NCBI GenBank assembly: GCA_934448295.1
Contig: CAKSEY010000003.1
Coordinates: 62,001 to 126,000, forward strand
Reading direction: 5' to 3'
From: an uncultured Oscillospiraceae bacterium
GTDB taxonomy: Bacteria > Bacillota > Clostridia > Oscillospirales > Ruminococcaceae
DNA length: 64,000 nt
Shown: positions 7,276-15,910 of the stretch, in pieces
How positions within the stretch are numbered: position 1 is the stretch's first letter
Layout: the number at the start of each line of letters is the position of its first letter
The notes under the pieces: generated by a model
Seen by the model: only the letters and a program-made list of their open reading frames with translations
Told to the model about the DNA's origin: nothing
Database searches by the model: none
Made by a program: the position numbers and the translations under genes

Positions 7276-8133
7276 ATGATAGGGTTGGAGAAAAAGGCAG
7301 AAGCAGTTCCTGGCGGCGCAGGCTCCAGACTGGCTTTATATGGCTTTAACAACCTCACAAAAACACTTAGCTTCAACATTTACGATGTGTGCTATGCAAA
7401 AAGTGAGAGGGAGCAGAAGGATTATATCGCCTACATTGACGAGCAGTATAATTCCGACAGGCTCACAAAAATTCTCTGCGACGTGACCGAGAGTATCGGC
7501 GCGACAGTCCTGAACATCTCAAAGCAGGACTACGACCCGCAGGGAGCCTCTGTCAATGTCCTCTTTGCCGAGGGAAACATTGACCCCGAACACATAGACG
7601 AGTCCTGCAACAAGGGCGCGGGCTGGTTCAACAGGAGCGGTATCCAGCCGAATACCGTTCACGCACATCTTGACAAAAGTCATATCACGGTGCACACTTT
7701 CCCGGAGTATCATCCGGACAAGGCTATTTCAACATTCAGGGTAGATATCGACGTCGCCACCTGCGGCGAGATATCCCCGCTCAACACGCTGGATTACCTG
7801 ATAGGCAGCTTCGATTCGGACATAATCACGATAGACTACCGCGTGCGTGGGTTCACCAGGGACGTTTCCGGCAGAAAATGCTTCATGGACCACAAGATAA
7901 CCTCCATTCAGGACTACATAAATCCGGCGACCCTGACGAAGTACGACGCAATAGACGTCAATGTGTACCAGTCGAATATATTCCATACAAAAATGCTGAT
8001 AAAGGAGATAGAGCTGCAGAACTATCTCTTCAACTCCGACGTATACGAGATACACCCCCAGCAGCGCCTTGAAATAACCAACGATCTGCGCCGCGAGATG
8101 ATCGAGATATTCAGCGGAATGAACATCTACTGA
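7276..8133 (+). CDS. speD: S-adenosylmethionine decarboxylase proenzyme
   Basis: 285 residues, close to the E. coli-type SpeD (264 residues) over the full length: ALYGFNNLTKTLSFNIYDVCYAK, YIAYIDEQYNSDRLTKIL, LDKSHITVHTFPE, TIDYRVRGFTRD, DVNVYQSNIFHTKM. Cleavage before Ser135 of the LDKSH motif yields the pyruvoyl cofactor. The product, decarboxylated SAM, gives the aminopropyl group for the spermidine synthase encoded two genes on. An N-terminal extension of ~18 residues (MIGLEKKAEAVPGGAGSRL) is unusual. ATG 7276 is preferred over GTG 7273 for SD spacing. First gene of the operon. Confidence 0.95.
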   Translation: MIGLEKKAEAVPGGAGSRLALYGFNNLTKTLSFNIYDVCYAKSEREQKDYIAYIDEQYNSDRLTKILCDVTESIGATVLNISKQDYDPQGASVNVLFAEGNIDPEHIDESCNKGAGWFNRSGIQPNTVHAHLDKSHITVHTFPEYHPDKAISTFRVDIDVATCGEISPLNTLDYLIGSFDSDIITIDYRVRGFTRDVSGRKCFMDHKITSIQDYINPATLTKYDAIDVNVYQSNIFHTKMLIKEIELQNYLFNSDVYEIHPQQRLEITNDLRREMIEIFSGMNIY

Positions 8134-8143
8134 GGTGACGGAA

Positions 8144-9622
8144 ATGAGAGAATACAGGTTCGACCAGTCCCGGGCGCCTCTTTTCGAAGCGATGAAGGAG
8201 TATCAGCTCGACCGGGTCGTAAAGTTCGACGTCCCCGGCCACAAGGGCGGCAGGGGCAACAAGGCGCTGAGGGATTTCCTCGGCGAGGTCTGCATGAAGA
8301 ACGACGTGAACTCCATGAAGCCCCTCGACAACCTCTGCCACCCGGTCTCCGTGATAAAGGAAGCGCAGGAATACGCGGCGGACGCATTCGGTGCGGAGAA
8401 TTCCATATTCATCGTAAACGGCGCGACGGGCGCAGTACAGGCGATGGTGATGTCGGTCTGTAAGGCGGGGGACAAGATAATCCTGCCGAGGAACGTGCAC
8501 CGCAGCGCGATAAACGCGCTCGTTGTGTGCGGCGCAGTGCCGGTTTACGTCAACCCCGGGGTCAACAACGACCTTGGTATTCCGCTGGGAATGACCCCTG
8601 CGGAGGTAGAGGCGGCGATAACCGCCAACCCGGACGCAAAGGCGGTTCTGGTGAACAACCCGACCTACTACGGCATATGCTCCGACCTGCGGAAGATCGC
8701 CGAGATAGCCCACCGCCGCGGCTTAAAGGTGCTGTGCGACGAGGCTCACGGAACGCACTTCTATTTCGGCGAGGGGCTCCCTCCCTCCGGAATGAGCTGC
8801 GGCGCGGACATGGCGGCGGTCTCCGTCCACAAGACCGGCGGAAGCCTCACGCAGAGCGCGCTCCTGCTCCTCGGAAAGGGGATAGACCCGAACTACGTCC
8901 GGCAGATAATCAACCTCACCCAGACCACCAGCGCAAGCTACCTGCTGATGGTGTCCCTCGACCTCGCGCGGCAGAACCTCGCGCTTAACGGCAGGGAGTT
9001 CTACGCAAAGACGGTGGAGTTCGCGGATTACGCGCGTAAGGAGATAAACGCGATAGGCGGCTACTACGCTTTCGGCGGGGAGCTGTGCGACGGCGGGGCG
9101 TTCTACGCGTTCGACAAGACGAAGCTTTCCGTGCACACCCGCGCGATGGGTCTTGCGGGAATAGAGGTCTACGACCTGCTGCGGGACGAGTACGACATAC
9201 AGATCGAATTCGGCGACATCGGCAATATCCTGGCGATAATCACCGGAGGCGACCGGGCGCTTGAAATAGAGCGGCTTCTCGGCGCGCTGAACCTCATCAA
9301 GAAGTTCCACGGCAAGTCCCCGGCGGGACTTTACGATCACGAATACATCGACCCGATACTGGAAATGTCCCCGCAGGCGGCGTTCTACGCCGAGCAGGAG
9401 ACCGTCCCGATAGGGAAGTCTGCGGGCAGGGTGTGCAGCGAGTTCGTCATGTGCTACCCGCCGGGAATACCGATACTGGCGCCGGGGGAGCGTATCACGC
9501 AGGATATCCTCGATTATATCGCGTTCGCAAAGGAAAAGGGGTGCTCCCTTACCGGCTGCCGGGATATGAACGTGGAGTATCTTCAGACCGTAAAGTTCAG
9601 CGCCGGGAACGCCATGCGCTGA
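8144..9622 (+). CDS. speA: Orn/Lys/Arg decarboxylase (probable arginine decarboxylase)
   Basis: 492 residues, PLP fold type I. Key motifs are DVPGHKGG (N-terminal), NGATGAVQAM, CDEAHGTH, and SVHKTGGSLTQSA with the PLP lysine at about residue 230. Length and layout match the Bacillus SpeA/YaaO group rather than the larger E. coli inducible enzymes. Product would be agmatine, cadaverine or putrescine; sequence alone does not settle the substrate, but the setting between speD and speE favours arginine or ornithine. GAGGTG at 8132-8137, directly over the speD stop, places the start at ATG 8144. Confidence 0.85.
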   Translation: MREYRFDQSRAPLFEAMKEYQLDRVVKFDVPGHKGGRGNKALRDFLGEVCMKNDVNSMKPLDNLCHPVSVIKEAQEYAADAFGAENSIFIVNGATGAVQAMVMSVCKAGDKIILPRNVHRSAINALVVCGAVPVYVNPGVNNDLGIPLGMTPAEVEAAITANPDAKAVLVNNPTYYGICSDLRKIAEIAHRRGLKVLCDEAHGTHFYFGEGLPPSGMSCGADMAAVSVHKTGGSLTQSALLLLGKGIDPNYVRQIINLTQTTSASYLLMVSLDLARQNLALNGREFYAKTVEFADYARKEINAIGGYYAFGGELCDGGAFYAFDKTKLSVHTRAMGLAGIEVYDLLRDEYDIQIEFGDIGNILAIITGGDRALEIERLLGALNLIKKFHGKSPAGLYDHEYIDPILEMSPQAAFYAEQETVPIGKSAGRVCSEFVMCYPPGIPILAPGERITQDILDYIAFAKEKGCSLTGCRDMNVEYLQTVKFSAGNAMR

Positions 9623-9652
9623 AATTCACCCGTGACTGAACGATAAACACGA

Positions 9653-9713
9653 GGTTTTTCGGTTTCGCCGCAGGCGAAATTGATTTTCCACCACGGAAAA
9701 TCAAAGAAAAACC
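9653..9713. repeat. Three-way-junction palindromic element between the decarboxylase and speE
   Basis: GGTTTTTC (9653-9660) pairs with GAAAAACC (9706-9713), enclosing two perfect hairpins: TTTCGCC/GGCGAAA (9663-9679, GCA loop) and GATTTTCC/GGAAAATC (9682-9702). There is no T-run, so it is not a normal terminator. It resembles intergenic REP/ERIC-like units or an mRNA stabilising/processing element in the operon. A further AGCGC..GCGCT pairing follows at 9722-9743. Confidence 0.6.
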
Positions 9714-9765
9714 GGATGTTAAGCGCCGGGTGTTCCCAGCGCTGAACTTTTGGAAAGGAATTCCT

Positions 9766-10626
9766 ATGGAATTATGGTTTACAGAGAATCATACGGACAA
9801 CATACGGTTCTCCATAAAGGTAAAACAGCACCTTTACAGCGAAAAGAGCAGGTACCAGCAGATAGACATTCTCGACAGCGTTGAGCTGGGACGGATACTG
9901 GTGCTGGACGGATTCGTCATGCTGACGGAAAAGGACGAGTACATCTATCACGAGATGATAGTACACGTCCCCATGGCGACAAATCCGGACATAAAGCGCG
10001 TTCTGGTCATCGGCGCGGGTGACGGCGGCACTATCCGGGAGCTCACGCGCTTCAAATCCGTCGAGCACATCGACATGGTGGAAATAGACCAGCGCGTTGT
10101 GGAGGTGTGCAAAGAATACCTCCCGCAGACCGCCTGCAGGCTGGACGACCCGCGCGTGCATATCCATTATGAGGACGGGCTGAAATACGTCCGCGGAAAG
10201 GATAACGAATACGACCTGATAATCGTGGATTCCACCGACCCGTTCGGGCCGGGCGAGGGGCTGTTCACAAAGGAGTTCTACGGCAACTGCTATAAGGCTC
10301 TGAACGAGAACGGGATCCTCGTCAACCAGCATGAGAGCACGTTCTACGACGAGTACGCCGAGATAATGAAGCGCGCCCACAGCCGCATAAAGAGCTACTT
10401 CCCGATTTCGCTGGTATATCAGGCGCATATCCCGACCTACCCCTCCGGGCACTGGCTGTTCGGATTCGCGAGCAAGCGGTTCCACCCGGTAACAGACCAG
10501 CACGCGGACTGGTGGCTCGCTCAGGGGCTGAAAACAAAGTACTACAACCAGTACGTCCACAGCGGCTGCTTCGCTCTGCCGAACAACGTCCGGGACGTCC
10601 TGAGGGAAACTAAACCTGCGACATGA
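9766..10626 (+). CDS. speE: Spermidine synthase (polyamine aminopropyltransferase)
   Basis: 286 residues. The N-terminal beta domain has SRYQQIDILDSVELGRILVLDG; the Rossmann SAM-binding motif is VLVIGAGDGGTIREL; the MVEIDQRVVEVCKEYLP acidic residue binds the dcSAM methionine portion; the catalytic DLIIVDSTDPFGPGEGLF contains the D-S-T/S-D-P gate. It transfers the aminopropyl group from decarboxylated SAM to putrescine. Start at ATG 9766 follows GGAAAGGA; the in-frame frame extends to 9730 without a ribosome site. Ten bases before the cupin gene. Confidence 0.95.
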   Translation: MELWFTENHTDNIRFSIKVKQHLYSEKSRYQQIDILDSVELGRILVLDGFVMLTEKDEYIYHEMIVHVPMATNPDIKRVLVIGAGDGGTIRELTRFKSVEHIDMVEIDQRVVEVCKEYLPQTACRLDDPRVHIHYEDGLKYVRGKDNEYDLIIVDSTDPFGPGEGLFTKEFYGNCYKALNENGILVNQHESTFYDEYAEIMKRAHSRIKSYFPISLVYQAHIPTYPSGHWLFGFASKRFHPVTDQHADWWLAQGLKTKYYNQYVHSGCFALPNNVRDVLRETKPAT

Positions 10627-10635
10627 GGTGATATT

Positions 10636-10968
10636 ATGCTGATAGATTTTTCTGATATCGAAGAAAAGCCGCTGGAGCATTTCAAGGGCGGCGAGGGTAC
10701 GTTCTTCGCGAGAATGTTCTCCGACCCCAAGGTCAAGATAATGCGCGGCAGGCTGGAGCACGGGGCTTCAATAGGGCTGCACACCCACGAGGGCAACAGC
10801 GAGATAGTGTTCATTCTCGAGGGAAAGGGCAAAATGCTGTGCGACGGCAAATATGAGGAGCTTTCCGCCGGGAGCTGCACCTACTGCCCCGAGGGTCACG
10901 AGCACAGCCTTATAAACGACAGCAAGGGCGACCTGATATTTTTCGCAGTCGTACCGGAACACCACTAA
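10636..10968 (+). CDS. Small cupin-domain protein
   Basis: 110 residues, one cupin barrel. Motif 1 is GLHTHEGNSEIVFILEGKG (two His, one Glu as metal ligands) and motif 2 is LSAGSCTYCPEGHEHSLIN. Such single-domain cupins bind a metal and are isomerases, dioxygenases or sensors; no substrate can be assigned. It starts after GAGGTGAT ten bases from the speE stop, so is cotranscribed with the polyamine genes. Confidence 0.8.
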   Translation: MLIDFSDIEEKPLEHFKGGEGTFFARMFSDPKVKIMRGRLEHGASIGLHTHEGNSEIVFILEGKGKMLCDGKYEELSAGSCTYCPEGHEHSLINDSKGDLIFFAVVPEHH

Positions 10969-11002
10969 ATTAATTCGGAATTCATAATTCGGAATTGAAT
11001 GT

Positions 11003-11040
11003 GTCCGGCTCCGCCGGACGTATCATAAGACGTATCATAA
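11003..11040 (+). repeat. Short hairpin plus 12-bp tandem repeat before the dehydrogenase gene
   Basis: GTCCGGC/GCCGGAC (11003-11019) forms a tight hairpin with a three-base loop; it is followed by two exact copies of GACGTATCATAA (11017-11028, 11029-11040). An upstream pair of AATTCGGAATT-like words (10974-10997) adds to the repetitive look of this 88-base gap. Confidence 0.5.
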
Positions 11041-11056
11041 TATGGAGGGATTTAAA

Positions 11057-12259
11057 ATGAGCAGAGCAATGATAATCGGCGCGGGCGGCGTTGCCGGAGT
11101 AGTAATCAACAAGTGCTGCCAGAACAGCGAGGTTTTCACGGAGATAATGATAGCAAGCCGCACCAAGGCTAAGTGCGACGCTTTCAGGGAGAAGCTTCAG
11201 CCGACCACAAAGACGGTCATTTCCACCGCGCAGGTGGACGCTGACAACGTTGAGGAGCTGACCGCGCTCATCAAGAGCTATCAGCCGGAAATCGTGATAA
11301 ACGTTGCGCTTCCGTATCAGGATCTTCACATCATGGACGCGTGCCTTGCGGCTGGGGTGAACTACCTCGACACCGCAAACTACGAGCCGGAGGACACTGC
11401 GAAGTTCGAATACAGCTGGCAGTGGGCTTACCGCGAGCGCTTTGAAAAGGCGGGGCTGACCGCTATTCTCGGCTGCGGCTTCGACCCGGGTGTCACCGGA
11501 GTATTCTCAGCCTATGCCATGAAGCACCAGTTCGATGAGATAAACTATATCGACATCCTGGACTGCAACGGCGGCGACCACGGCTATCCTTTCGCAACGA
11601 ACTTCAACCCGGAAATAAATATCCGCGAGGTCTCCGCGAACGGAAGCTACATCGAGGACGGCAAGTGGGTGGAGACCAAGCCCATGGAGATAAAGCGCGT
11701 CTACAACTTCAAGGGCGTGGGTGAAAAGGACATGTACCTGCTCCATCATGAGGAGCTGGAGTCCCTGGCGCTGAACATTAAGGGAATCAAGCGTATCCGC
11801 TTCTTCATGACCTTTGGTCAGAGCTACCTCACGCACCTCAAGTGCCTCGAGGACGTTGGAATGACCTCAATCAAGCCCATCATGTACGAGGGTAAGGAGA
11901 TAGTTCCGCTCCAGTTCCTGAAAGCGGTACTGCCCGACCCGGCTTCCCTCGGTCCAAGGACTGTCGGCAAGACGAATATCGGCTGTATCTTCATCGGCAA
12001 GAAGGACGGCAAGGAGAAGCACTACTACCTCTACAACATCTGCGACCATCAGGAGTGCTACAAGGAGGTAGGTTCCCAGGCTATCAGCTACACCACCGGA
12101 GTTCCGGCGATGATAGGCGCGGCTATGGTGCTCACCGGCAAGTGGAAGAAGCCCGGCGTCTACAACGTCGAGGAGATGGATCCCGATCCTTTCATGGAGA
12201 ACCTCAACAAGTGGGGGCTTCCGTGGGAGGAGGACTTCGACCCGGTACTGGTCGACTGA
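11057..12259 (+). CDS. Carboxynorspermidine/carboxyspermidine dehydrogenase
   Basis: 400 residues of the saccharopine-dehydrogenase family. Rossmann start MIIGAGGVAGVVINKC, then IVINVALPYQDLHIMDACLAAGVNYLDTANYEPED, and the family's LGCGFDPGVTGVFSAYA. The C-terminal stretch (GTRTVGKT..GCIFIGKKDGKEKHYYLYN) is typical of CANSDH. The enzyme condenses aspartate semialdehyde with putrescine or diaminopropane using NADPH. Its partner decarboxylase is at 13612. GGAGGGA at 11045-11051 selects ATG 11057 over the in-frame ATG 11042. Confidence 0.9.
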   Translation: MSRAMIIGAGGVAGVVINKCCQNSEVFTEIMIASRTKAKCDAFREKLQPTTKTVISTAQVDADNVEELTALIKSYQPEIVINVALPYQDLHIMDACLAAGVNYLDTANYEPEDTAKFEYSWQWAYRERFEKAGLTAILGCGFDPGVTGVFSAYAMKHQFDEINYIDILDCNGGDHGYPFATNFNPEINIREVSANGSYIEDGKWVETKPMEIKRVYNFKGVGEKDMYLLHHEELESLALNIKGIKRIRFFMTFGQSYLTHLKCLEDVGMTSIKPIMYEGKEIVPLQFLKAVLPDPASLGPRTVGKTNIGCIFIGKKDGKEKHYYLYNICDHQECYKEVGSQAISYTTGVPAMIGAAMVLTGKWKKPGVYNVEEMDPDPFMENLNKWGLPWEEDFDPVLVD

Positions 12260-12274
12260 TAAACGATCATCGCG

Positions 12275-12311
12275 CGCAGGCGGGCGTTTGCCTGCCTGCG
12301 TTTGGCTTTTT
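12275..12311 (+). terminator. Intrinsic terminator after the carboxynorspermidine dehydrogenase gene
   Basis: An 11-bp stem (12275-12285 with 12290-12300, one G-U) capped by GTTT and followed by TTTGGCTTTTT. It separates the speD-to-dehydrogenase transcript from the next gene. Confidence 0.85.
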
Positions 12312-12405
12312 GAGCGGGTAGAGAGATTCTGGGAAGTGCCCGATAAATCGGAATTTTTATACAGATAGTACACTAAACCCAAATAGATAATTTCAGGAGG
12401 ACGGC

Positions 12406-13512
12406 ATGAGAGTATTCGACACATACAGGTTCAACATTGCGGACAAGGTGAAATTCAAGGACACGCAGCCTTATCTGAAAAATATGCTAGAGGAACTTGG
12501 ACTTAGCTGGTCTGACCTTGCTTTTTCATCGACCGCAACAAGCAGTGATCCGGTGATAGCAAAAACAGTGGAAAAATTCCCGAATCTGAAAAAATACTAC
12601 CATTCCACGGAAAGCGATCCGACAGTATGCAGCTATACCGAAAACTGGTTTAACGGGGAGCTTTTTGCCGACAAAACGGATTATGACGATATATTTACGC
12701 TGTTCTCAAAGATACCGCGCCCGTTCAATATCCCGTTCGGGCATATTCTGCTGAACGGTGTGAACTGGTTCGGAGAAAAGCCTGCCGCGCCCGCTCCGGA
12801 TTGGGCTTGGGAAAAATCAGACCTGTCAAGGTTCTCAAATGTACACTTCTTTTCCGACTATATTGCCCAGCACCGCAGCTTCGACGACGGTCTGAAATAC
12901 AACAACATATCCGTTTGCATTGAAACCACAGCAGACCCCGAGCCGCGCGATTCCTACGCAGTAAACGAAAAGTTGATACCCTATCTTGGCAAGCCTGTAA
13001 GTTCAAGCACTGACTGTGTTTTTTCAAAGGAAGATTTTCGCAGATACAGAGAGTTTTCGAGAAAGCACTCCGAATATCTCCGTAATCTAATTACGAGTAC
13101 CCTGCCGAACCCCAAAGACTATCCCTATCCTTCGGAACACATCCCGCCAATACCTCACCTTGCGGATTTACCGACTATGAAAAAAGCGTTCGCCGGAACG
13201 GGGTTCACGCATAATAAAGGAAATCCCGGCTGGCTGGGCGAATACGACTGCCGCGACAGCCACGGACACTTGTACCGGGCATATATTCAGAAGCTATCCG
13301 ACGGGTACACATTCCGTGTCTGGCTGGAGATACGCGGACACAATTTTGAAACTTGGAGACTAGCTGAATTGGATTACCGAATGAAAGAGGAAGGTGAGTC
13401 TTTGCCGATACTTCGGGAATTTGCGCTACTCTGCGCCAAAATCCGTGATGAATACGGGGACAAACTTGCAGAAGATTTCGGAGATACCCCCGAATGGTAC
13501 TACAAATTATAA
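12406..13512 (+). CDS. Unknown protein inserted in the polyamine region
   Basis: 368 residues, no family recognised. Cytoplasmic by composition; aromatic- and charge-rich (PRPFNIPFGHILLNGVNWFGE, WLGEYDCRDSHGHLYRAYIQKL, FRVWLEIRGHNFETWRLAELDYR). The last ~110 residues look like a compact alpha/beta domain. Codon use is visibly more AT-rich at third positions than in the flanking polyamine genes, and it follows a strong terminator, suggesting acquisition separate from the pathway. SD CAGGAGG precedes ATG 12406. Confidence 0.6.
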   Translation: MRVFDTYRFNIADKVKFKDTQPYLKNMLEELGLSWSDLAFSSTATSSDPVIAKTVEKFPNLKKYYHSTESDPTVCSYTENWFNGELFADKTDYDDIFTLFSKIPRPFNIPFGHILLNGVNWFGEKPAAPAPDWAWEKSDLSRFSNVHFFSDYIAQHRSFDDGLKYNNISVCIETTADPEPRDSYAVNEKLIPYLGKPVSSSTDCVFSKEDFRRYREFSRKHSEYLRNLITSTLPNPKDYPYPSEHIPPIPHLADLPTMKKAFAGTGFTHNKGNPGWLGEYDCRDSHGHLYRAYIQKLSDGYTFRVWLEIRGHNFETWRLAELDYRMKEEGESLPILREFALLCAKIRDEYGDKLAEDFGDTPEWYYKL

Positions 13513-13611
13513 AGCAATAACGATAGAATATATCAAGCTTCAACCGTTAGGACAACAAATTCTCGTTTATCGACCAGATAATTTTGTCAATCCACGAAAG
13601 AAAGGAACACC

Positions 13612-14763
13612 ATGGACTGGAAAAACAAAGTAGAAACACCCTGCTACGTCATTGACGAAGCCGCCCTGAAAAGAAATCTCGAACTGCTGAAATACGTCCG
13701 GGAGGAAGCCGGGTGCAAGATACTCCTTGCGCAGAAGGCTTTCTCGGCGTTCGCGGTCTACCCGCTGATAGCGCAGTACCTTGACGGCGTTACCGCCAGT
13801 GGAATCTACGAAGCAAAGCTCGGTTACGAGGAGATGGCGAAGCCGTTCGGGCGCGAAAACCACGTTTTTTCCCCGGCATACCCGGAGCAGGATTTTGACG
13901 AGCTCCTGCGGATCTGCGACCACATGGTGTTCAATTCCCCGCGGCAGTGGGCGAAATTCCGGGACAGAGTGCGGGCGAACGGCCGCTATATACAGGCGGG
14001 AATACGCGTGAATCCCGAGTACAGCGAGATAGAAACGGACATCTACAATCCCTGCTTCACCGGTTCGCGGCTCGGCTGTACGCTTGAGGAGTTCCGGAAA
14101 GACCCGGCTCTCTGGGACGGCATAGACGGACTGCATTTCCACACCATGTGCGAACAGGGCGCGGACGTCCTGGAGCGCACTCTGCCGCACGTTGAGGAGA
14201 AATTCGGCTTCATGTTCGACAGGATAAAGTGGCTGAATTTCGGCGGCGGACACCACATAACCCGCCCGGGCTACGATGTTCAGAAGCTCATCTCCTGCGT
14301 GAAGCGTATCCGGGAGACCTACGGTCTGGAGGTGTATCTGGAGCCGGGGGAGGCTGTCGCGCTCAACGCGGGCTGGCTGGTCACCACGGTTCTCGATACG
14401 TTCAGGAACGGCTGTGACATTGCGATAACGGACGCCTCCGCCGCCTGCCATATGCCGGACGTTCTGGAAATGCCCTACCGCCCGGAGATAACCGGCGCAG
14501 GCAAGCCCGGCGAGAAACCGCACACCTACCGCCTCGGCGGAAACACCTGCCTCGCCGGGGACGTCATCGGGGACTACTCCTTTGACGAACCGCTACGCGA
14601 GGGGGACAGGCTGGTTTTCGGCGATATGGCGATATACTCCATGTGCAAGAACAACACGTTCAACGGAATGCCCCTGCCCTCCATCTACCTGCTGAAAGAA
14701 AGCGGAGAGGTGGAGCTGGTAAAGAAATTCGGCTATGAGGACTTCAAAACCCGCCTTTCGTAA
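13612..14763 (+). CDS. nspC: Carboxynorspermidine/carboxyspermidine decarboxylase
   Basis: 383 residues, fold-III (alanine-racemase-like) PLP decarboxylase. PLP lysine is Lys42 in KILLAQKAFSAFA; further motifs are GLHFHTMCEQGADVLE, KWLNFGGGHHITR, EPGEAVALNAGWLV, and the C-terminal GNTCLAGDVIGDYSF with the active-site Cys. It decarboxylates carboxy(nor)spermidine from the dehydrogenase at 11057. SD GAAAGGAA lies before ATG 13612. The 99-base gap upstream holds no clear promoter, so it may rely on the transcript of the unknown gene before it. Confidence 0.93.
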   Translation: MDWKNKVETPCYVIDEAALKRNLELLKYVREEAGCKILLAQKAFSAFAVYPLIAQYLDGVTASGIYEAKLGYEEMAKPFGRENHVFSPAYPEQDFDELLRICDHMVFNSPRQWAKFRDRVRANGRYIQAGIRVNPEYSEIETDIYNPCFTGSRLGCTLEEFRKDPALWDGIDGLHFHTMCEQGADVLERTLPHVEEKFGFMFDRIKWLNFGGGHHITRPGYDVQKLISCVKRIRETYGLEVYLEPGEAVALNAGWLVTTVLDTFRNGCDIAITDASAACHMPDVLEMPYRPEITGAGKPGEKPHTYRLGGNTCLAGDVIGDYSFDEPLREGDRLVFGDMAIYSMCKNNTFNGMPLPSIYLLKESGEVELVKKFGYEDFKTRLS

Positions 14764-14865
14764 CGGCGTGCAGGGGAGGGGCTTGCCCCTCTCTCCCCTG
14801 ATTTTGCAGGACGTATTTTACGGGTAAACATACATAAATAGATAGAAACAAAAGGAAGCGATACA

Positions 14866-15594
14866 ATGCCGGGATTGGGCACGATAGTAAACGCCGCCGC
14901 GATAGTCGCCGGCGGTCTGTTCGGTCTGCTGTGCGGAAAGCTGATGAAGCCCCGCATTCAGGAATCCCTTACCATGGCGTGCGGAGTGTGCGTCATATTC
15001 CTTGGTATAGCCGGGGCAATGGAGAAAATGCTAACCGCCGCCGAAGACGGGACCCTCGCCAGTGGCGGCACAATGATGCTGATTGCAAGCCTTGTACTCG
15101 GGGCGCTCATCGGCGAGATAATCAATATAGAGGCGGCTATGGAGCGCTTCGGCGCGTGGCTGAAAAAGGTCTCCCACAGCGAGGGGGACGGCGGCTTTGT
15201 CGGCGGCTTCGTGAACGCTTCGCTGACGGTGTGCGTCGGCGCGATGGCGGTGGTGGGCTCCATCCAGGACGGAATCCTGCACGACCATTCCACGCTGTTT
15301 GCAAAAGCGGTGCTCGACCTTATCATAGTTATGGTAATGACTGCCGGAAGCGGCAAAGGCTGTATATTCTCGGCTGTTCCGGTGGTGATTTTACAGGGTT
15401 CAATAACCGCGCTGTCCGGGCTTCTCCAGCCGGTTATGACCCAGAAAGCGCTGGACAACCTGTCGCTGTGCGGCTCCATCATGATCTTCTGCGTGGGCGT
15501 GAATCTCGTCTGGGGGGAAAAGTTCCGGGTGGCGAATATGCTCCCCGGACTGGTACTGGCGGTGGCGTGCGCGTTCCTGCCGTGGAAAAGTTGA
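14866..15594 (+). CDS. DUF554-family membrane protein
   Basis: 242 residues, about seven hydrophobic segments; MPGLGTIVNAAAIVAGGLFGLLCGKLMKPR is the typical YdfK/YqgA start, followed by FLGIAGAMEKML, GALIGEIINIE and the GGFVNASLTVCVGAMAVVGSIQDG signature. Function of the family is not known; a role as transporter is possible, and its place after the polyamine genes hints at polyamine traffic, but this is only inference. AAAGGAAG precedes the ATG. Confidence 0.85.
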   Translation: MPGLGTIVNAAAIVAGGLFGLLCGKLMKPRIQESLTMACGVCVIFLGIAGAMEKMLTAAEDGTLASGGTMMLIASLVLGALIGEIINIEAAMERFGAWLKKVSHSEGDGGFVGGFVNASLTVCVGAMAVVGSIQDGILHDHSTLFAKAVLDLIIVMVMTAGSGKGCIFSAVPVVILQGSITALSGLLQPVMTQKALDNLSLCGSIMIFCVGVNLVWGEKFRVANMLPGLVLAVACAFLPWKS

Positions 15595-15748
15595 AAAATA
15601 TGACAGCCTTTCTGATTTCAACCTTATCGGCGGTCTGTTGAAAAAATCTGTCGAAATTCAGAATTCTTTTAACATTTCCACAAGATGTAGTTGAAAACCT
15701 TTCGACGACAGTCCACATATTGATCAAAATAACAAGAATAACGTGCTG

Positions 15749-15775
15749 AGCCTCCCGCTGGGAGGTTCTTTTTTA
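15749..15775 (+). terminator. Intrinsic terminator downstream of the DUF554 gene
   Basis: CCTCCC (15751-15756) and GGGAGG (15760-15765) with a GCT loop, extended by AG..TT pairs and followed by CTTTTTT. It lies 155 bases after the DUF554 stop. Confidence 0.85.
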
Positions 15776-15841
15776 TGCATATTGCACAAAAAAACGCGTG
15801 ATATTTTTACTCTCAATTTTTGATTTTTCCACCGGTTACAC

Positions 15842-15870
15842 TTGCAAAAATGTTGAATTCGTTGTATACT
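15842..15870 (+). promoter_or_regulatory. Promoter of the dcw (mra) cluster
   Basis: TTGCAA (15842-15847), 17-base spacer, TATACT (15865-15870), about 190 bases before mraZ. Confidence 0.85.
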
Positions 15871-15874
15871 AATT

Positions 15875-15910
15875 GTGGGGAAGAGTGGTGAAGTTTTCAC
15901 TAAAGTGGTT
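15875..15910 (+). promoter_or_regulatory. MraZ-box direct repeats
   Basis: GTGGGGAAGA, GTGGTGAAGT and, after one degenerate 10-base unit, GTGGTTGAAA begin at 15875, 15885 and 15905. GTGG/TGGG repeats in 10-base phase next to the mra promoter are the known operator form for MraZ, so the cluster is probably autoregulated. They start just after the -10 box. Confidence 0.75.

Noticed and set aside
10974..11040. Insertion-sequence remnant at the repeated AATTCGG and GACGTATCATAA words
   Set aside because: No transposase fragment or inverted ends; the short repeats alone are not enough to claim an IS.
15670..15690. DnaA-box-like TTTCCACAA near 15675
   Set aside because: A single poor match to TTATCCACA without clusters, AT-rich unwinding element or dnaA/dnaN nearby; not an origin.
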